The notes under the pieces were generated by a model. That model worked only from the letters and a program-made list of their open reading frames with translations, made no database searches and was not told the origin of the DNA. This document shows, one piece after another, positions 10,876 to 23,907 of a stretch of 64,000 bases of DNA (its first letter is position 1; every line of letters starts with the position of its first letter). The stretch is taken from contig JBAIAC010000035.1 of assembly GCA_037349315.1 (NCBI GenBank), positions 5,718,501 to 5,782,500 of the forward strand. Direction: 5' to 3'. The translations under genes and the position numbers were made by a program. Source of the stretch: Chelydra serpentina (Eukaryota; Chordata; Testudines; Chelydridae).

Positions 10876-13008
10876 AAAGTAAAAGAATCACAAGCCAAAA
10901 TAGGGAAAGAACAGGTTAAAAAATATTTAGTAGGGCTGTCAAGCGATTAAAAAAACTAATCATGATTAATCGCACGATTAAAAAAATTAATCGTGACTAC
11001 TCGCACAATTAATCGCACTGTTAAACTATAATAGAATACTATTTATTTAAATATTTGTGGATATTTTTACATTTTCAAATATATTGATTTCAATTACAAC
11101 ACAGAATAAAAAGTGTACAGTGCTCACTTTATATTTATTTTTGATTACAAGTATTTGCACTGTAAAAAACCAAAATAAATAGTATTTTTCAATTCACCTA
11201 AAACAAGTACTGTAGTGCAATCTCTTTTATCATGAAAGCTGAACTTGCAAATGTAGAATTAGGTACAAAAAAACCAACATGACTCCAGCAGCTGGAGCTT
11301 TAAGAAAAAGCAGCAAATATCACAAGAATTGGCAACGTTGTCAAATTTATCCAAAACATAAAAAGTTAGTGGAAGTTTTAATTAATCTATGGAAGAGATT
11401 AATTGCTATTAATTTTTTTAATCACGTGAGTTAACTGCGATTAATCGGCAGCCTTAATATTTAGATAGGTTAGATGTATTCAAGGCAGTGGGGCCTGATG
11501 AAATTCACCCTAGGGTACTTAAGAAACTAGCTGAAGCAATCTCGCAACCATTAGCGATTACCTTTGATTACTCATGGAGAACAATTGAGGTCCTGGGGAC
11601 TGGAGAAGGGCAAACATAGTACCTATCTTTAAAAAGAGGGAAAGGGGTGGGGAGGAACTGGGGAATTAGAGATGGGTCAGCTGAACATCGATAGCTGGAA
11701 AGATACTGGAACCAATTATCAAATAATCAGTTTGTAAGCACCTAGAGGATAATAGAGTTACAAGGAATACCCAGCATGGTTTGTCAAGAGAAAATAATGC
11801 CAAACCAACTTAATTTCCTTCTTTTTTTCACTAGCCTAGTGGATAGGGGGAGGCTGTAGATGTGATATAATTTGATTTTAATAACTTGATTTTAATAAGG
11901 CTTTTGGCATAGTACCACAGGACTTTCTCATAAGCAAATTAGGGAACAGTGGTCTAAATGAAATTACTGCAAGGTGGGTGCAAAATTGGTTGAAAGACTG
12001 TACTCAGGAATTAGTTATCAATGGTTCTCTGAAACGGGGGGAATTTATCTAGTGGGATTCTGCAGGAGTCTGTCCTGGGTTTGGTAGTACTCAATATTTC
12101 CGTTAATGACTTGGATAGTGCAGTGAAGAGTATGCTTATAAAATTTGCAGATGACACCAAGTTGGGAGGGGATGCAAGCACTGTGGAGAACAGGATTAGA
12201 ATTTAAAAACGATCTTGACAAATTGGAGAATTAGTTTGAAATCAACAAGATGAAATTCAATAAAGCCAAGTGCAAAGTACTACACTTAGGAAGGAAAAAT
12301 CAAATGCACGATTACAAAATGGGGAATAACTGGCTATATGGCAGTGCTGCTGAAAAGGATCGGAGGGTTATAGTGGATCACAAATGGAGCATGAATCACC
12401 TGTGTGCTGCAATTGCGAAAAAGGCTAATACCCTGGGATGTATTAATAGGAGTGTTATATGTAAGACTGGAGAGCTAATTGTCCTGCTCTACTTGGCACT
12501 AATGTGAGGCTAGTACTGTGTCCAGTTTGGGCACCACACTTTTAAAAAAAACTACAGAAATGTAAGAGTCTCTAGAAGAGAGCAACAAAAAGTTTAGAAA
12601 ACGTGTACTATGAGGAAAAGTTTTTAAAAAACTGGGCATGTTTAATCTTGAGAGAAGAAGACTGACAACAGTCTTCAAATATGTTAAGGGCTGGTATAAA
12701 GAGGATGGTGATCAATTGTTCTGCACATCCACCAAGGGTAGGACAAGAAGTAATGGGCTTAATCTGCAGCAAGGGAGATTTAGGTTAGATATTAGGAAAA
12801 ACTTCAGAACTATAAGAGGAGTTCAGCTCTGGAATAGGCTTCCAAGGGAGGTTGGGGAATCCCCATCATTGTAGGTTTCTAAGAACAGGTTGAATAAACA
12901 CCTATCAGGGATGGTCTAGGTTTACTTGGTCCTTCCTCAAGGCAGGAGGCTGGACTAGATGACCTTTCGAAGTCCCTTCCAGCCCTACATTTCTATGATT
13001 CTGTAATG
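10876..13008 (+). mobile_element. CR1 LINE, 5'-truncated, split by a hAT-like element
   Basis: The CR1 begins near 'caagccaaaatagggaaag', is interrupted at 10931-11456, and resumes 'gttagatgtattcaag'. The RT catalytic block KFADDTKLG is readable at 12141-12167. Later pieces include [16 protein letters not shown] and TVFKYVKGWYKEDGD. It ends in the CR1 tail near 'ccttccagccctacatttctatgattctg'. Frameshifts make it non-functional. Confidence 0.9.
10931..11456. mobile_element. hAT-like (Tip100-type) non-autonomous element with 8-bp duplication
   Basis: 526 bp, starting TAGGGCTGTC and ending GGCAGCCTTA (8 of 10 paired as inverted repeats). It is flanked by ATATTTAG at 10923-10930 and 11457-11464. 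The left end has repeated 'attaatcg' palindromes typical of this widespread vertebrate family. The interior contains the 118-bp segment shared with 8590-8707. Confidence 0.85.
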
Positions 13009-14714
13009 TCAGAAGACTGCACTGCCTTGGCTAAGTGGAAACTGGAACAATTGTATAATAGTGAAATAAATGCCCGCTGTGCTTATGAATATATTAAACA
13101 CTTGTGTGTTTTCTTCCTTGTTTAAACAACACTGGTAGTCTATGACCCATTCCATTGGACAAGTCAACATCTCTCTTCAATACCAAAGACTTAGCTAAGT
13201 GATCTGACTGGCTGTCTGAGCATCCCCATGTGCTTTATAAAAAATGGATGTAACCTACACTTCTGCAAGAAGCATCTGATAAATCGAGGTGATCAAAACA
13301 GCAGTTCTCATTTAAACCATATCAAAAGCTAGGGAGAACAAATGTCTTTAACCACAAAGTTAGACACGGGGACAGCTACTCTAATACGCTGCCGCAAGAG
13401 TGCTCCAGGGGCAAAGTTAACGCTCTGGTATGCCCTTAACCACAATCTGTGTTTGAGGCTGTATCACCACTCTGTGCCTGAGGATGGAGTTGGGGTGCAA
13501 GGGCAGAAAAATCTAGCTGGAGTTTCCCTAAGGCAGCTCTGTGCAATCTGCTTGCTGGTGAGTGGATACAGTTAATGGTGGGAATTGTTAATTTTTTTGC
13601 TGAGAGAGTACTTTGTGTGCTTTTAAAACCAAAGAAGTCATGTGGCATCTCAGAAACCAAGTCATTCTGTGCCAAATAATGAATGTATATGCTAGGCAGC
13701 AGGTGCTCGCTGCTCTAATCCACTGTGGGTGGGGTTCTCTTCCCCTGCTGATGTGTTTACAGAAGGAGAGGAAAGCATTTAGAACTAGGGAGGCAACAAC
13801 ACTACTTTCCCACAGAAAAGTGGAGGGGGGAATGAGTTCTATGAAACTTTCCTTAGATGTTACTTATTCATATAGTCTATCAGATTCCAGGGAAGTGTAG
13901 CCTTAGAACGTGAGTAAATAAACAATGTGTTCCTCTGAACTACACTTCCTGGTCAAATGGAGATTAAACATCACAGGTGAAGCTTTAACTGTAGGTTTTT
14001 ACCCTCTCTATTATAACTCCCATGTGTATCTTAATTTCCAACCTATTAGTACAGAAGAATAGGTGTTATCTGAAAAGAGAGTTTACACACACATGGATTT
14101 TTAAAAATAATCTTGCCTTTTTTCTTCAATGCTGGGTTTAGTAAAGTGGGGACTACTATTGTGTGAGAGGGGATTGAGGAAATACAGCTTTTAAATACAT
14201 TCAGGGTGAAACCCTGGCCCCATTGACTTTGATCGCCATACACCAGGTGTGTTATTTTTTCATTGCAAGTGCTTTAAAGAGGAATATAAAAGATTAAGCT
14301 TTGTGCATATGTATAATGATCCTATTGAATAAATGCAGAAAATGTCAGATTATAAAGAAAAACAATGTGTTTAGGGTGGGGAGTGAGTGTGATGCGGAGT
14401 CAATTTGTCTTGTAAAATCAAGAGAAAACAAAGTATCCAACTTCTCTCTCATACTTACTAGTGGCTACATGAGGGGCCAGGGACTGGATTTGTCCTTAGC
14501 TCTGCCGCTGTGTGTCCATGGGAAGAATCAAGAATGCATAACCTCTCTGTCAGTTGCCACTTGCTTCCTCCTCCTCTTCAGAGAAATTGGTAAAGTTTTT
14601 AAAAAGTGCCAAAGAGACTAGACTTTCATAAGCCTCCTTATGCACTTTTGAAAATGTTATCCATAGTCTCTTTTCTCCTGCAAAATGGAGAAGTCTGTAA
14701 TGAAGCTCTGACAC
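13009..14714. other. Intergenic, nothing recognised
   Basis: Short open frames (for example 13342-13575 and 14301-14621) show no domain, no conserved motif and no gene context. Confidence 0.5.
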
Positions 14715-15427
14715 ATAGAAATACTAGTAAGGGACCGGATAGATAAGACAGAAAATATCATATTGCCTCTATATAAATCCATGGTACGCCCACACCTTGA
14801 ATACTGTGTGCAGATGTGGTTGCCCTATCTCAAAAAAGATATATTGGAATTGGAAAAGGTTCAGAAAAGGGCAACAAAAATGATTAGGGGTATAGAACGG
14901 CTTTCATATGAGGAGAGATTAATAAGACTGGGACTTTTCAGCTTGGAAAAGAGGCGACTAAGGGGGGATATGATAGAGGTCTATAAAATCATGAGTGATA
15001 TAAAGAAAGTATATAAGGAAGTGTTATTTACTCCTTCTCATAATACAAGAACAAGGGGCCACCAAATGAAATTAATAGGTAGCAGTTTTAAAACAAACAC
15101 AAAGTATTTTTTCACAAAACTCGCTGTCAACCTCTGGAACTCCTTGCCAGAGGGTGTTGTGAAGGCCAATTCTATAATGGGGTTCGAAAGGGAGCTAGAT
15201 AGATTCTTGGAAGATAGGTCCATCAATGGCTATTAGCCAGGATGGGCAGGAATGGTGTCCTTAGCCTCTGTTTGCCAGAAGCTGGGATTGGGTGACAGGG
15301 CATGGATCACTTGATGATAATCTGTCTGTTCATTCCCTTTGGGGCACTTGCCATTGGCCACTGTCAGAGGACAGGATACTGGTCTTGATGGACCTTTGGT
15401 CTGACCCAGTATGGCTGTTCTTATGAC
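14715..15427 (+). mobile_element. CR1-type LINE, 3' end with open C-terminal ORF2 fragment
   Basis: 14763-15236 is an uninterrupted 157-codon frame, MVRPHLEYCVQMWLPYL through LEKVQKRATKMIRGIERLSY to the stop after SINGY. This is the C-terminus of a CR1-type ORF2 protein. The 3' UTR follows, ending 'gacccagtatggctgttcttatg'. 5'-truncated, so not autonomous. An antisense relative lies at 39988-40672. Confidence 0.88.
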
Positions 15428-15736
15428 TTCACTTGCTGGCCCCAGTCATCTGTCATGGGTTAAGGTTACAAAAGATTAATACCCCATCACATGACAGTGG
15501 TCAATATCAACTGATTCCAGTGGCTGCTGTTTCATTGTGTTTTGTCAGAAGGAAATAAAAACTAATACCAACTAAAAATAACCCCAAACTAAAGAGACAA
15601 TTAATAGAGTGGGGAAATAGTGACATCCAAGATGGAGGTCTGGGGAGGAAACCTGATCTCCCTGACACATGAGAGGATCATTCTGCCTCCTTTTGGACAT
15701 CTGTCAGCTACTACAGTCTCTGACCCTCGACGACGA

Positions 15737-15927
15737 GGGGAGGGATAGCTCAGTGGTTTGAGCATTGGCCTGCTAAACCCAGGGTTGTGAGTTCAATCCT
15801 TGAGGGGGCCATTTAGGGATCTGGGGCAAAAATTGGGGATTGGTCCTGCTTTGAGCAGGGGGTTGGACTAGATGACCTCCTAAGGTCCCTTCCAACCCTG
15901 ATCTTCTATGATTCTATGATTCTATGA
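15737..15927 (+). mobile_element. tRNA-derived SINE with LINE-type tail
   Basis: The head resembles a tRNA gene, with A box TAGCTCAGTGGTTTGAGC (15746-15763) and B box GAGTTCAATCC (15789-15799), the internal RNA polymerase III promoter. The tail 'tggactagatgacctcc' to 'ttctatgattctatgattctatga' is shared with CR1/L2-type 3' ends, which lets the LINE RT mobilise it. An antisense tail-only copy is at 62709-62798. Confidence 0.85.
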
Positions 15928-17454
15928 CTTTCTGATGACAGAGCCACTTCTTGTGCTCAGAACATGGACTGCCTATTTGGCAGCTGAAGTGGGTCTGGAT
16001 CTGCCTCCTGGACCTGGAGCCTGTGCTTGCTGCTCCTGGGGTATTTCATTGTCAGTGACTGGACAAGGGTGTTACTTCTGCCATGGCTACAGTAACAAAG
16101 GCTGCGAGGTCTGGATAGCTGAGCTTCGTGCTGAGAAACCCGTTACTGTCAGCAAGGCTGCTTTCTTTTACTGCCATCGGAGTGAAACGGGGAGCAGCTT
16201 GCAGGATGATTCAAAAGGAGAGAAAAGACAATTGCAGCCTCTCCCTGACGGGTGGGGTCTGGCTCCCCAAATGAAGCTGTAGTGAATTTTCAGTTGCATG
16301 CAGTGACATCTAGTGGGGAGGGCAGAGTGGGTCAACCAAGGTCAGATAAGAAGCTTCTCTATTGTCTTTTTATTTATTTATATTTCCCCCTGCTTGTTAG
16401 AACAATAAAGGCACCATTCACTCCGTTCTCTGTCAGTCTGATGCCAGGACTGTTCAGATCTGACAAACAGATTTACCAGTGTCTGACATTGGGTATTTAG
16501 TGAAACAATCCATGTGCATTCCTCCGAATCAGCTATTTTATCTAACAAGCTTTGTCAGATTTCTCTCAGCCTGGCTTATCCCCTTACTTCCTTCCCCACA
16601 CTGCCTGCTCTCTCTAAAGAAAATTAACCCTCCAAGTGGAAACAGCAATACTGGTGCCAATGGAAGGTAGAGTGATCCCTTGTCATTCTCAGTTAAGTTA
16701 TTAAATGGATAATGTGACCCAGTTTTGCAAGACACTCATTTATGCAGATTATTACTTTGTCACCCTTTCACTTTTCCTTCTGATCTCCGAGGAACCCAAA
16801 ACTAATACCACAATGGAATGGGATTTGAAGTTTAAGATAGCAAAATTTTCAAATTTATTATTTGTATTGTGGTAGTACCTGCCAGCCCTACTCATGGACC
16901 AGAACCCTATTTTGCTAGGCACTGTACAAACACAGAGCAGAAAGATTGTCTCTGCCCCCAAAGAGCTTACAGTGTAAGAACGAACTGTTAATTTTGATGT
17001 ATTCAATTGTGACTGTTGAAAGACTGCAGAGGGGTTTTGTTGCATAGCTGAGTTAATATTTTATTATTTGTATTATTGTAGTATCCGGAGTAGTGCCCAG
17101 CTCCATTGTGCTCCATTGTGCTAGGCACTGGACACCATATGTAGTACAAGAGAGTCCCTGCTCCCAGAAGATTACAATCTAAATAGAGTAGGCATGGCTC
17201 TTGCGCAGAAACTTCCCCTAGCGGCAAGCACAGTTGAGGGCTCTGTAGGGAAACATCAGATAGCATCTGGAACCTTGCAACTAAAAAAAAGGCTCCTCAA
17301 ACCGAAGTTTAATAATAATCCACCTGGAATAGAACTTCCTGTGTACTGAGACTGCTAATGTTGGCACGATTTGTATTGGCACATTGCCCTGCAGTACACC
17401 AGTCCAGTTGTAAGGTGTGAGGTATGGGAAGGGCCTAGATCTTTTTATCAATGA
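15928..17454. other. Intergenic, two L2-like pieces
   Basis: About 16850-16985 and 17055-17190 are two adjacent copies of the same repeat (reverse complement of an L2-type 3' end): 'ttatttgtatt' start, 'gtgctaggcactg', then 'gagcttacag' or 'gattacaatc'. Their tandem position suggests two independent insertions. No gene seen. Confidence 0.55.
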
Positions 17455-17660
17455 GACACGAGAAGATAGTCATATGATTAGGGCATCAGCCTAGAAGCCA
17501 AGAGTTGTGTAAGCAGAGATTCCTGACTCTCAGATTTCGGGGGCAAATCAGACTGTATCTCAGTTTCCCTATCTGTAAAATGGGGGTGATAGCTACCTCA
17601 TGGGATGGTGTGAGGCATATTTCAGTAATATCTGTAAAGTGCATTGAACTCCTTGCATGG
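17455..17660 (+). repeat. MIR-like SINE
   Basis: The core 'tctcagtttccctatctgtaaaatggggg' pattern followed by 'gataactacctcatggg'-like sequence and 'gtaaagtgcattg' is typical of the MIR core and 3' part. Confidence 0.7.
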
Positions 17661-20600
17661 AAGGTGGTGTATACGTGCATAGATTTATTTGTCATTTGCG
17701 CTTGGCGGAGCAGGTCACAACCTATTTGCTTATCTTTTTCCATCTGTCCTCAGCCTACTTTACACTTTGGCCACTCAGGAGAAGTGATCAATTTTAGCTA
17801 TGACTTGTGATCCGTTTTATATATTTACTCTGGTGTAAAGTTTGCCTTTCCTTGCTGCTTTCTGCGTGTTCTGTCACTTTTGTTGCTTGGCTCTGGTTGT
17901 TCTAGACTAACTCTTTTGGAATATTCAGAACACTGGACGCAGTAGAACTTCACTAAAGACCGGAAGCCCATTTGCTAATTACTGAACTTTGTCAACAGTT
18001 GAATGATGCTGAATGTAATGAATTAATTGACTGCTAAAAAAAATATCCTCTTCTGTATCCTGAGGATGAACCGGTGACAATGCCAGGATGTGTCAGAAAG
18101 TAAACGGTGCATTGATCCAAAGTCATTGCAGTCTATCAAATTTGCAAATGACCAGCATGTGAATTAATAAGGTTGCACAGTGTTAGAGAATATAGCCTCC
18201 GCTTAGTGAGCTGAATGTCATGGCAACTGCTTCATACTCCAGCACTGGAAAGTGGGGTTTGGAAATGACCTTGGCTCACTTGCTTCCAAGGCCAGTAAAT
18301 CTTAGCATAGTACATATGGAGAATAGCATCTCTGCAGTTCCGGGAAACAGAGTGAAAGAGAGGCTTGATATGTACAGATTCTTGGAGTACTATGATAGCA
18401 TCTGCCTCAGAGATGGCTGGCTAGATAATAATGGCCAGTGGAAGAAGTGCTCTCCCCATCCTTCCCTGACAAATGCCCCAGATCCTTGTGTGTATGCATA
18501 CCGGAAGGAACATGTGGAAAGCCCATGCTTCGATGCCAAAAGAGAAATGTCACAACCAAAACAGAAACGTCCCACCTGGTGATTATCTTATACATTTATA
18601 CGTAAGTCACAATAGTGATGAGACCCATCATGTTAGCCGTGTACACAAGTAAAGTGAAATGATTTCTAATCTGATTGTCTAGTCAGACCTGCAGCAGTTA
18701 GAAGTAAAATAATTAATAATAAAAACTTCTTTGTGTCACTGTCTCTATCGGGATCACCTGTTATAGGCCATGGCTAACTATGCACAGAACCTGCTGAGTG
18801 GGAATTATTTCATTGTAATAACAGAGAGGAGAACTCTTTTGGATCTGGGGACTGAAAGTAATAAGAAAAAAATCTACTGATTTGTGTGTGTGAAATAAAA
18901 GGGCGGGTTCTATGCATTTCAATTTGTTTGCCACAGAGTGGTCTGTACCAGTATGGATATATATTCTAAAACTGCAAGCAAACTACAACAGGTTTTGCAA
19001 AGTGAAATGGCCTATGGCCTTGTTTAGAACCTTAGCATGATGAGATGGTATGTTAGCCTCTTGACACTCAGATCCTTCAAGTCCGTGTGAAATTGTAGCT
19101 CAACAGCAGCAAAACCTTTTGGTCTAAGTATTTTGATGCAAATATAATACTGTATTGTAGCTATGTGGTATATGCCAATACGTTAATAGTGTATACCTAT
19201 AATTTAGGATTTGCTAATGTAATACATTTCAATAAAAAGCTATTTAAAATACAAATTGTGTCAGCTTAGTGTCTTTCAGAAAGGTGTGCACATATGCGTG
19301 TTGGGAGGATGAGATTGTTACCCTTAGGCAGAGTCCCAGCAGAAGTTTATGGGACAGTCTGGCACATCTTTGTTGAAGATCTACTGGCAGACCTGGTTTT
19401 ATCCTCTATAAAGGAAATTATTGTTTTATTATATTGTGATTGTGCTATAAGTCTCCAACTCCACTGGTCTAAGTGTTGTACGAATATATAGAAATGGTAG
19501 TCCCTATCCCCAAAGAGTTTACAATCCAAAAGACTAGACATTACAGGTTGATGAGGCAAATAAGCAGGCAGCAAGGGGGAAAGCTGAAAGTAACAAATAT
19601 GGGATGTTTTAGCACAGACTAGCTGTGCATGCAATTTTAAGCCAATCAGTACCAGTAATCACACCTCACCACTTGTCTAGTCATTATCAGACCACGTAGA
19701 GCCCCTGCACAAAATTGCTCTGTGATTGAAATGAGCTGATCCAGAGTGCAAGGAAAGTTTCTGTGCCCGTTGTGGGCAGCACTGTGTTATTTGTATGCTT
19801 TTAATAGTCTGTCTCACAGCACTTGGCTGCCAAGGCAATAGTTGCTGTGAAGGTAATAAAATGTCACTGTCAAACGATTGACGGTTTCACTTTTTTTTTC
19901 TAGTAAATTTTACTTGGTCCCTGTGAGCCAAGTTAAAAACCCTGGCACATCTGGTACTGTAGGGCTTGTTTTGGTTTTCGCCATTTTGTTTGCATTGTTG
20001 TTGTTGTGTGTGTGTCCCCCATTCTTATTCATCAATTGGTGCCCTTTTTCAGTTAGAGCAGGAAAATTGTGTCATGTGACTTAGGGATAGTCTGCTTAGT
20101 AACAGGAGTATAAAATTCCTGCGTGCCCTATGAAGATCCCTGTCCGCCCCAGTGGCAGCCCAGTGCCTGCCATACCATTAAGAAGATCGATTTATCTGTT
20201 CCAAAGTGTGGTCCTGATCCTCGTAATCCAGTCCGTGGTGTTTCCGATCAGTGTCTTTTCCTGTTCCTGGTCCAGTCATGATCCTGGTCCTGTTGGTGTC
20301 TCTGTTCCCTTGTGTCTCTATGAACACGGCCATGTACAGTTTTACCTGCTTATATTGTTAATCCACTTACAGTTAGGGGCCATGGCTTCATGCCAAATTT
20401 GTGTTAACTACCGAGTCGTTCTAATAAATCCTACTGTTGTTTATACCCCATGTATTTCTCCATTCTTTACTCGGTGGGGGTTTGAGGTGGGGGATCACTA
20501 CCGGTGATTGAGATACGGATCAAGAGGTACCTGTAGTAAGGAGGAATGGGGAATTAGTTCTTGCTTTCATCTCCAAAACCTCTCAGTTGCATGTTGGGGG

Positions 20601-21068
20601 TTTAACAGTACAGTTGAATCAGCAAAGTCATTTGTGTATTTCCCCATTTTTAAAAGGAACATAACTCTTGCTGGTGGTGCTTCCTGCACTCTCAGGTGCC
20701 ACATCTCCTAAAACTAGCAGTCTCCACTGCATAGCAGTTTGCACTGTGTCATTTTAAAAATCATCTTCCTGACTGTTCTCAGTAGCTAAATGGCAGAGTA
20801 TGAAATTGGCATTGCTGGTTCTAGATCAGTTAGGGCTTCTGTAAATCCTGCTTATATATATTCTGCCAGTGAATACAGCTGTCATTAACCATTACCAGTG
20901 GCTGTCCAGCACGAAAAGTGGATTACAATGCAATGTTCCAAGAAAAGCAAACATTCGTTATAAATGGAGGTCTTTTTTCCTTTTGGGAGGGGGAGGAGGT
21001 TACTTTTGAGCAACTTAAAAAGTAAATCAGACCTTTACATTCTCGTGTTTGACCACATTGTTGGAAGT
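17661..21068. other. Intergenic, mostly unassigned
   Basis: An L2-like antisense piece lies at about 19420-19535. The 120-codon open frame at 18220-18582 has no recognisable domain and is discussed as a finding. The remainder, including 20.1-20.5 kb, shows nothing I can name. Confidence 0.45.
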
Positions 21069-21134
21069 TCTGATCCAAAGCCAACACAAGACAGTAGAAA
21101 GACTCCCACTGACTTGCATGGGCTTTGGATCAGA
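21069..21134. repeat. Short fold-back element
   Basis: A perfect 14-bp inverted repeat, TCTGATCCAAAGCC (21069-21082) and GGCTTTGGATCAGA (21121-21134), with partly complementary interior 'gactcccactgacttgcatg'. It belongs to a common tetrapod fold-back family. Confidence 0.75.
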
Positions 21135-23907
21135 CCCTTATAGTCCAAATTTTCCTAAGACTTACAGGCAAAGTGGGTTTTTAAAATACATTTAATATAT
21201 CCATATACCTAAATATATAATCTTTTAGTATCAGAACAGCTTAATAGCAGTGAAACATGGCCTAAACAAAATCACCTGCTTTAAGGGCCAGTAAAATCTC
21301 AATCTCTATGGGCAATGGAGCAAGGCACTCAGCTTTTCCTATGAAGCACCGAGTGGCCCCAACTTGCAAAATCTACACACGTTCTGCTCGGTGTTTGGGA
21401 CCTTAAATCTTGTTTTTGTTTAAATGTCAACAGAATGTTTCCTGTAGAAGGGCTCTCCTGAACCACCTGTTAGCTTGTATTTTATTTTAATCCTTTCATG
21501 GCTTCTGTAAATCCTGCTCCAGTACAAATATCTCTGTGGGGTAGACTGTGAAACAGGCTGCTAATCCCTAGCCACTTCACAAAGCCATTTCATTTGTCAC
21601 AAATTGCTGACATTTTTGGTAGAGGCTAAGGACTAAAGGGCTAGAGAGAATGAACCCTCCATTCACACCAAGACTTTTATCTGCCTTTTTGGCCAGAAAT
21701 TTCCCTCCATTGCTAACACAGGTTCAGCTCTGTCAGGAACAGCAGCAGAGAGAGCACTACTGTGGACAAGGTGCCAGAGCAGGCGGTTAGAAGTGTTATC
21801 AGTAAGCAGGGTCAGAGGATGTGGTTGTTAAATGATGGCTGCAAGACTACCCATCCCACTGTTGCTTGCGCTGGTGGAGCTGCATCAGTATTAACCCAAG
21901 AGCTTATCCTGCTAGGTCAGGGTTGAAGCAGTTTGGTGGGGCAGGGTGGGAGAAGCCTGCACTACTGATGTGCATGCAGTACCGGTGCTGTGAATAAATA
22001 GAGGATTTTGGTTTCCAGCACCATCGATTTGGCACCTTTCACCCAAAAGTACAGGAATTGAGGCAAATCAGATTACGGAATGGACTCATGCACACGCCAA
22101 CATCCAGAATCCTCTTCATTCTGTTCCAGTGCAATACTAGGGTCTAGGTTTAGGCTAGCTTGTGTCTAATATTTTTTGTCATGGGCAGCTATATGACCAC
22201 AGAAAATAAATGATCCCTGCCTTGAAGACACGCCACTGCCTAAAGAAGGTATGCCACTGCCTTCTTCCTCTGAGTTTTGCTAGTGAGAATGCGAGAACGT
22301 GATTGCCAATGTTTTTACTTCATGCCACTTTTGGAATCTGAAGAAATTCTCTCAAGTAACGGTTATAAAAATACAAAGGGAAACTCAACTGAGCGTGAAA
22401 GTTCTCTGCAGATAACAGAGGGGAAATATCAGTATATCCTACTAATCACCTTTCCGGCTTTGAAACAGAGATTGTCCTTCACAATGTTGTTGCCAGAAAT
22501 GCCTTAACACGTGAACATTTTTGGAGTTAGGATGAAAGCTCCACAGGCCTGACCAGGCATGTAACAGTTCTAAAAAGGCTGGCGTTTCAAAGTTGAAGGG
22601 AAGTATTGGAGTGGAGGTGGTAGGTGCACTTTTCAGATAGAAGTATAAAATATCTTCCTAAATGCTCAACGGGGCAGATAAAGGCTTCAGGAAATCTAGA
22701 CCTGTATACTAAATGCTAGGAAAGGCCCACTCGATGCGAATACTGAGTGCTTGCATTGCATATTGCAGTGGGAAAGCTGGCTGCCCTAAAGTCCATGTTT
22801 TGCAGTGGTGCTGAGCCCATTCCACACAGCCAAGAAGAAATTGAACATGCTCCTGTTTACTAGGGACTGAAGTTGCTCTATGAAAACAAGAGAAGGGATC
22901 AGAATAAAAGCTGGGAATGGGAGTTTGACAAGAAGGCCTCTGCCACCTACAAAGCTGCTTTTGATGTTCCCTGCCATTAAGTAGCAGTGCGGACAATGGG
23001 AAAGAGCATTTAAATCAGTGGTAGTTAATGTCGGCTTCAGTGGACCCCAAGGGGGCTGCCTGAAAAGTGCATTACTCTGGCAAATTATAGTTCTGCTGGA
23101 AAGGACATTCAAGTGCAAAAGAGGAAATCAGCACGAGCTCAGCAAATGCCTTTTGTAAAGTAACTTGCTGCAACCACATTGCGTAGGCTGACTCCATAAA
23201 TGAAAGGAACAGGACTGAGGGGGGGAGGGACACCCATGCTTTCAGAATTACCTTGCCAAAATATGAATGTAAAATAACCTCATTCTAGCTATGAAGCTGC
23301 TGTTGCTCCTTCTTTGAGGGCTGTAGCTGATAGCTTTGGGGGTCAGCGGAGCAAAGAGGCTGATCCTGGTTCCTCCAGGGGATATATGATGGCTGGAGAG
23401 AGAAACTAGTGCAATGATTCCTGTTCCTCTGAGCTGAAAGGCTTATTGGTCCTATCCCTGTTCTTCCAGCTACTGTATGAGGGAGCTATAATAGGAGACA
23501 ATCCTTGCTCTAGATGGTAGATGTGAAGGGAAAGAGGCCGGAAACCAGGGACACTGAGTGATGAAAAACCTTCCCTCCCTCCCTCGTTTCTCCCTCAGCA
23601 GAAAATGTCAGCCTTTTTGTCTCCACACTGCCCCCACCAAGTTGTTCCTCAGGAAGTCCCGCTAGGCCATGGTAACTGTGCTTTATCAGTCCTGGGCCTC
23701 CTTCCAGGCACTCAGTTAAATCATCTCAAACTAATTATGGGCTGCTCCCTCTCAGCCCACACAACCTGTTTGGCCATCTCCTCTTTGACCCCTTCCTTCA
23801 AACGCACGTAAGGAGTTATCACCATCTTTGTGCTGCTCAAAACTGCCTGTCTATGCATCATCCTCAGACTATCCTCATGAGCCATTAGCCTGAGAACAGA
23901 AGTGCAA
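21135..23907. other. Intergenic, nothing recognised
   Basis: No gene, RNA gene or classified repeat seen. Open frames on both strands near 22.7-23.1 kb are short and featureless. Confidence 0.45.

Noticed and set aside
12250..12874. Two open frames as genes
   Set aside because: They are pieces of a CR1 LINE ORF2 separated by frameshifts.
15737..15812. tRNA gene candidate
   Set aside because: A and B boxes are present, but the cloverleaf is degenerate and the sequence continues into a LINE-type tail; it is a SINE.
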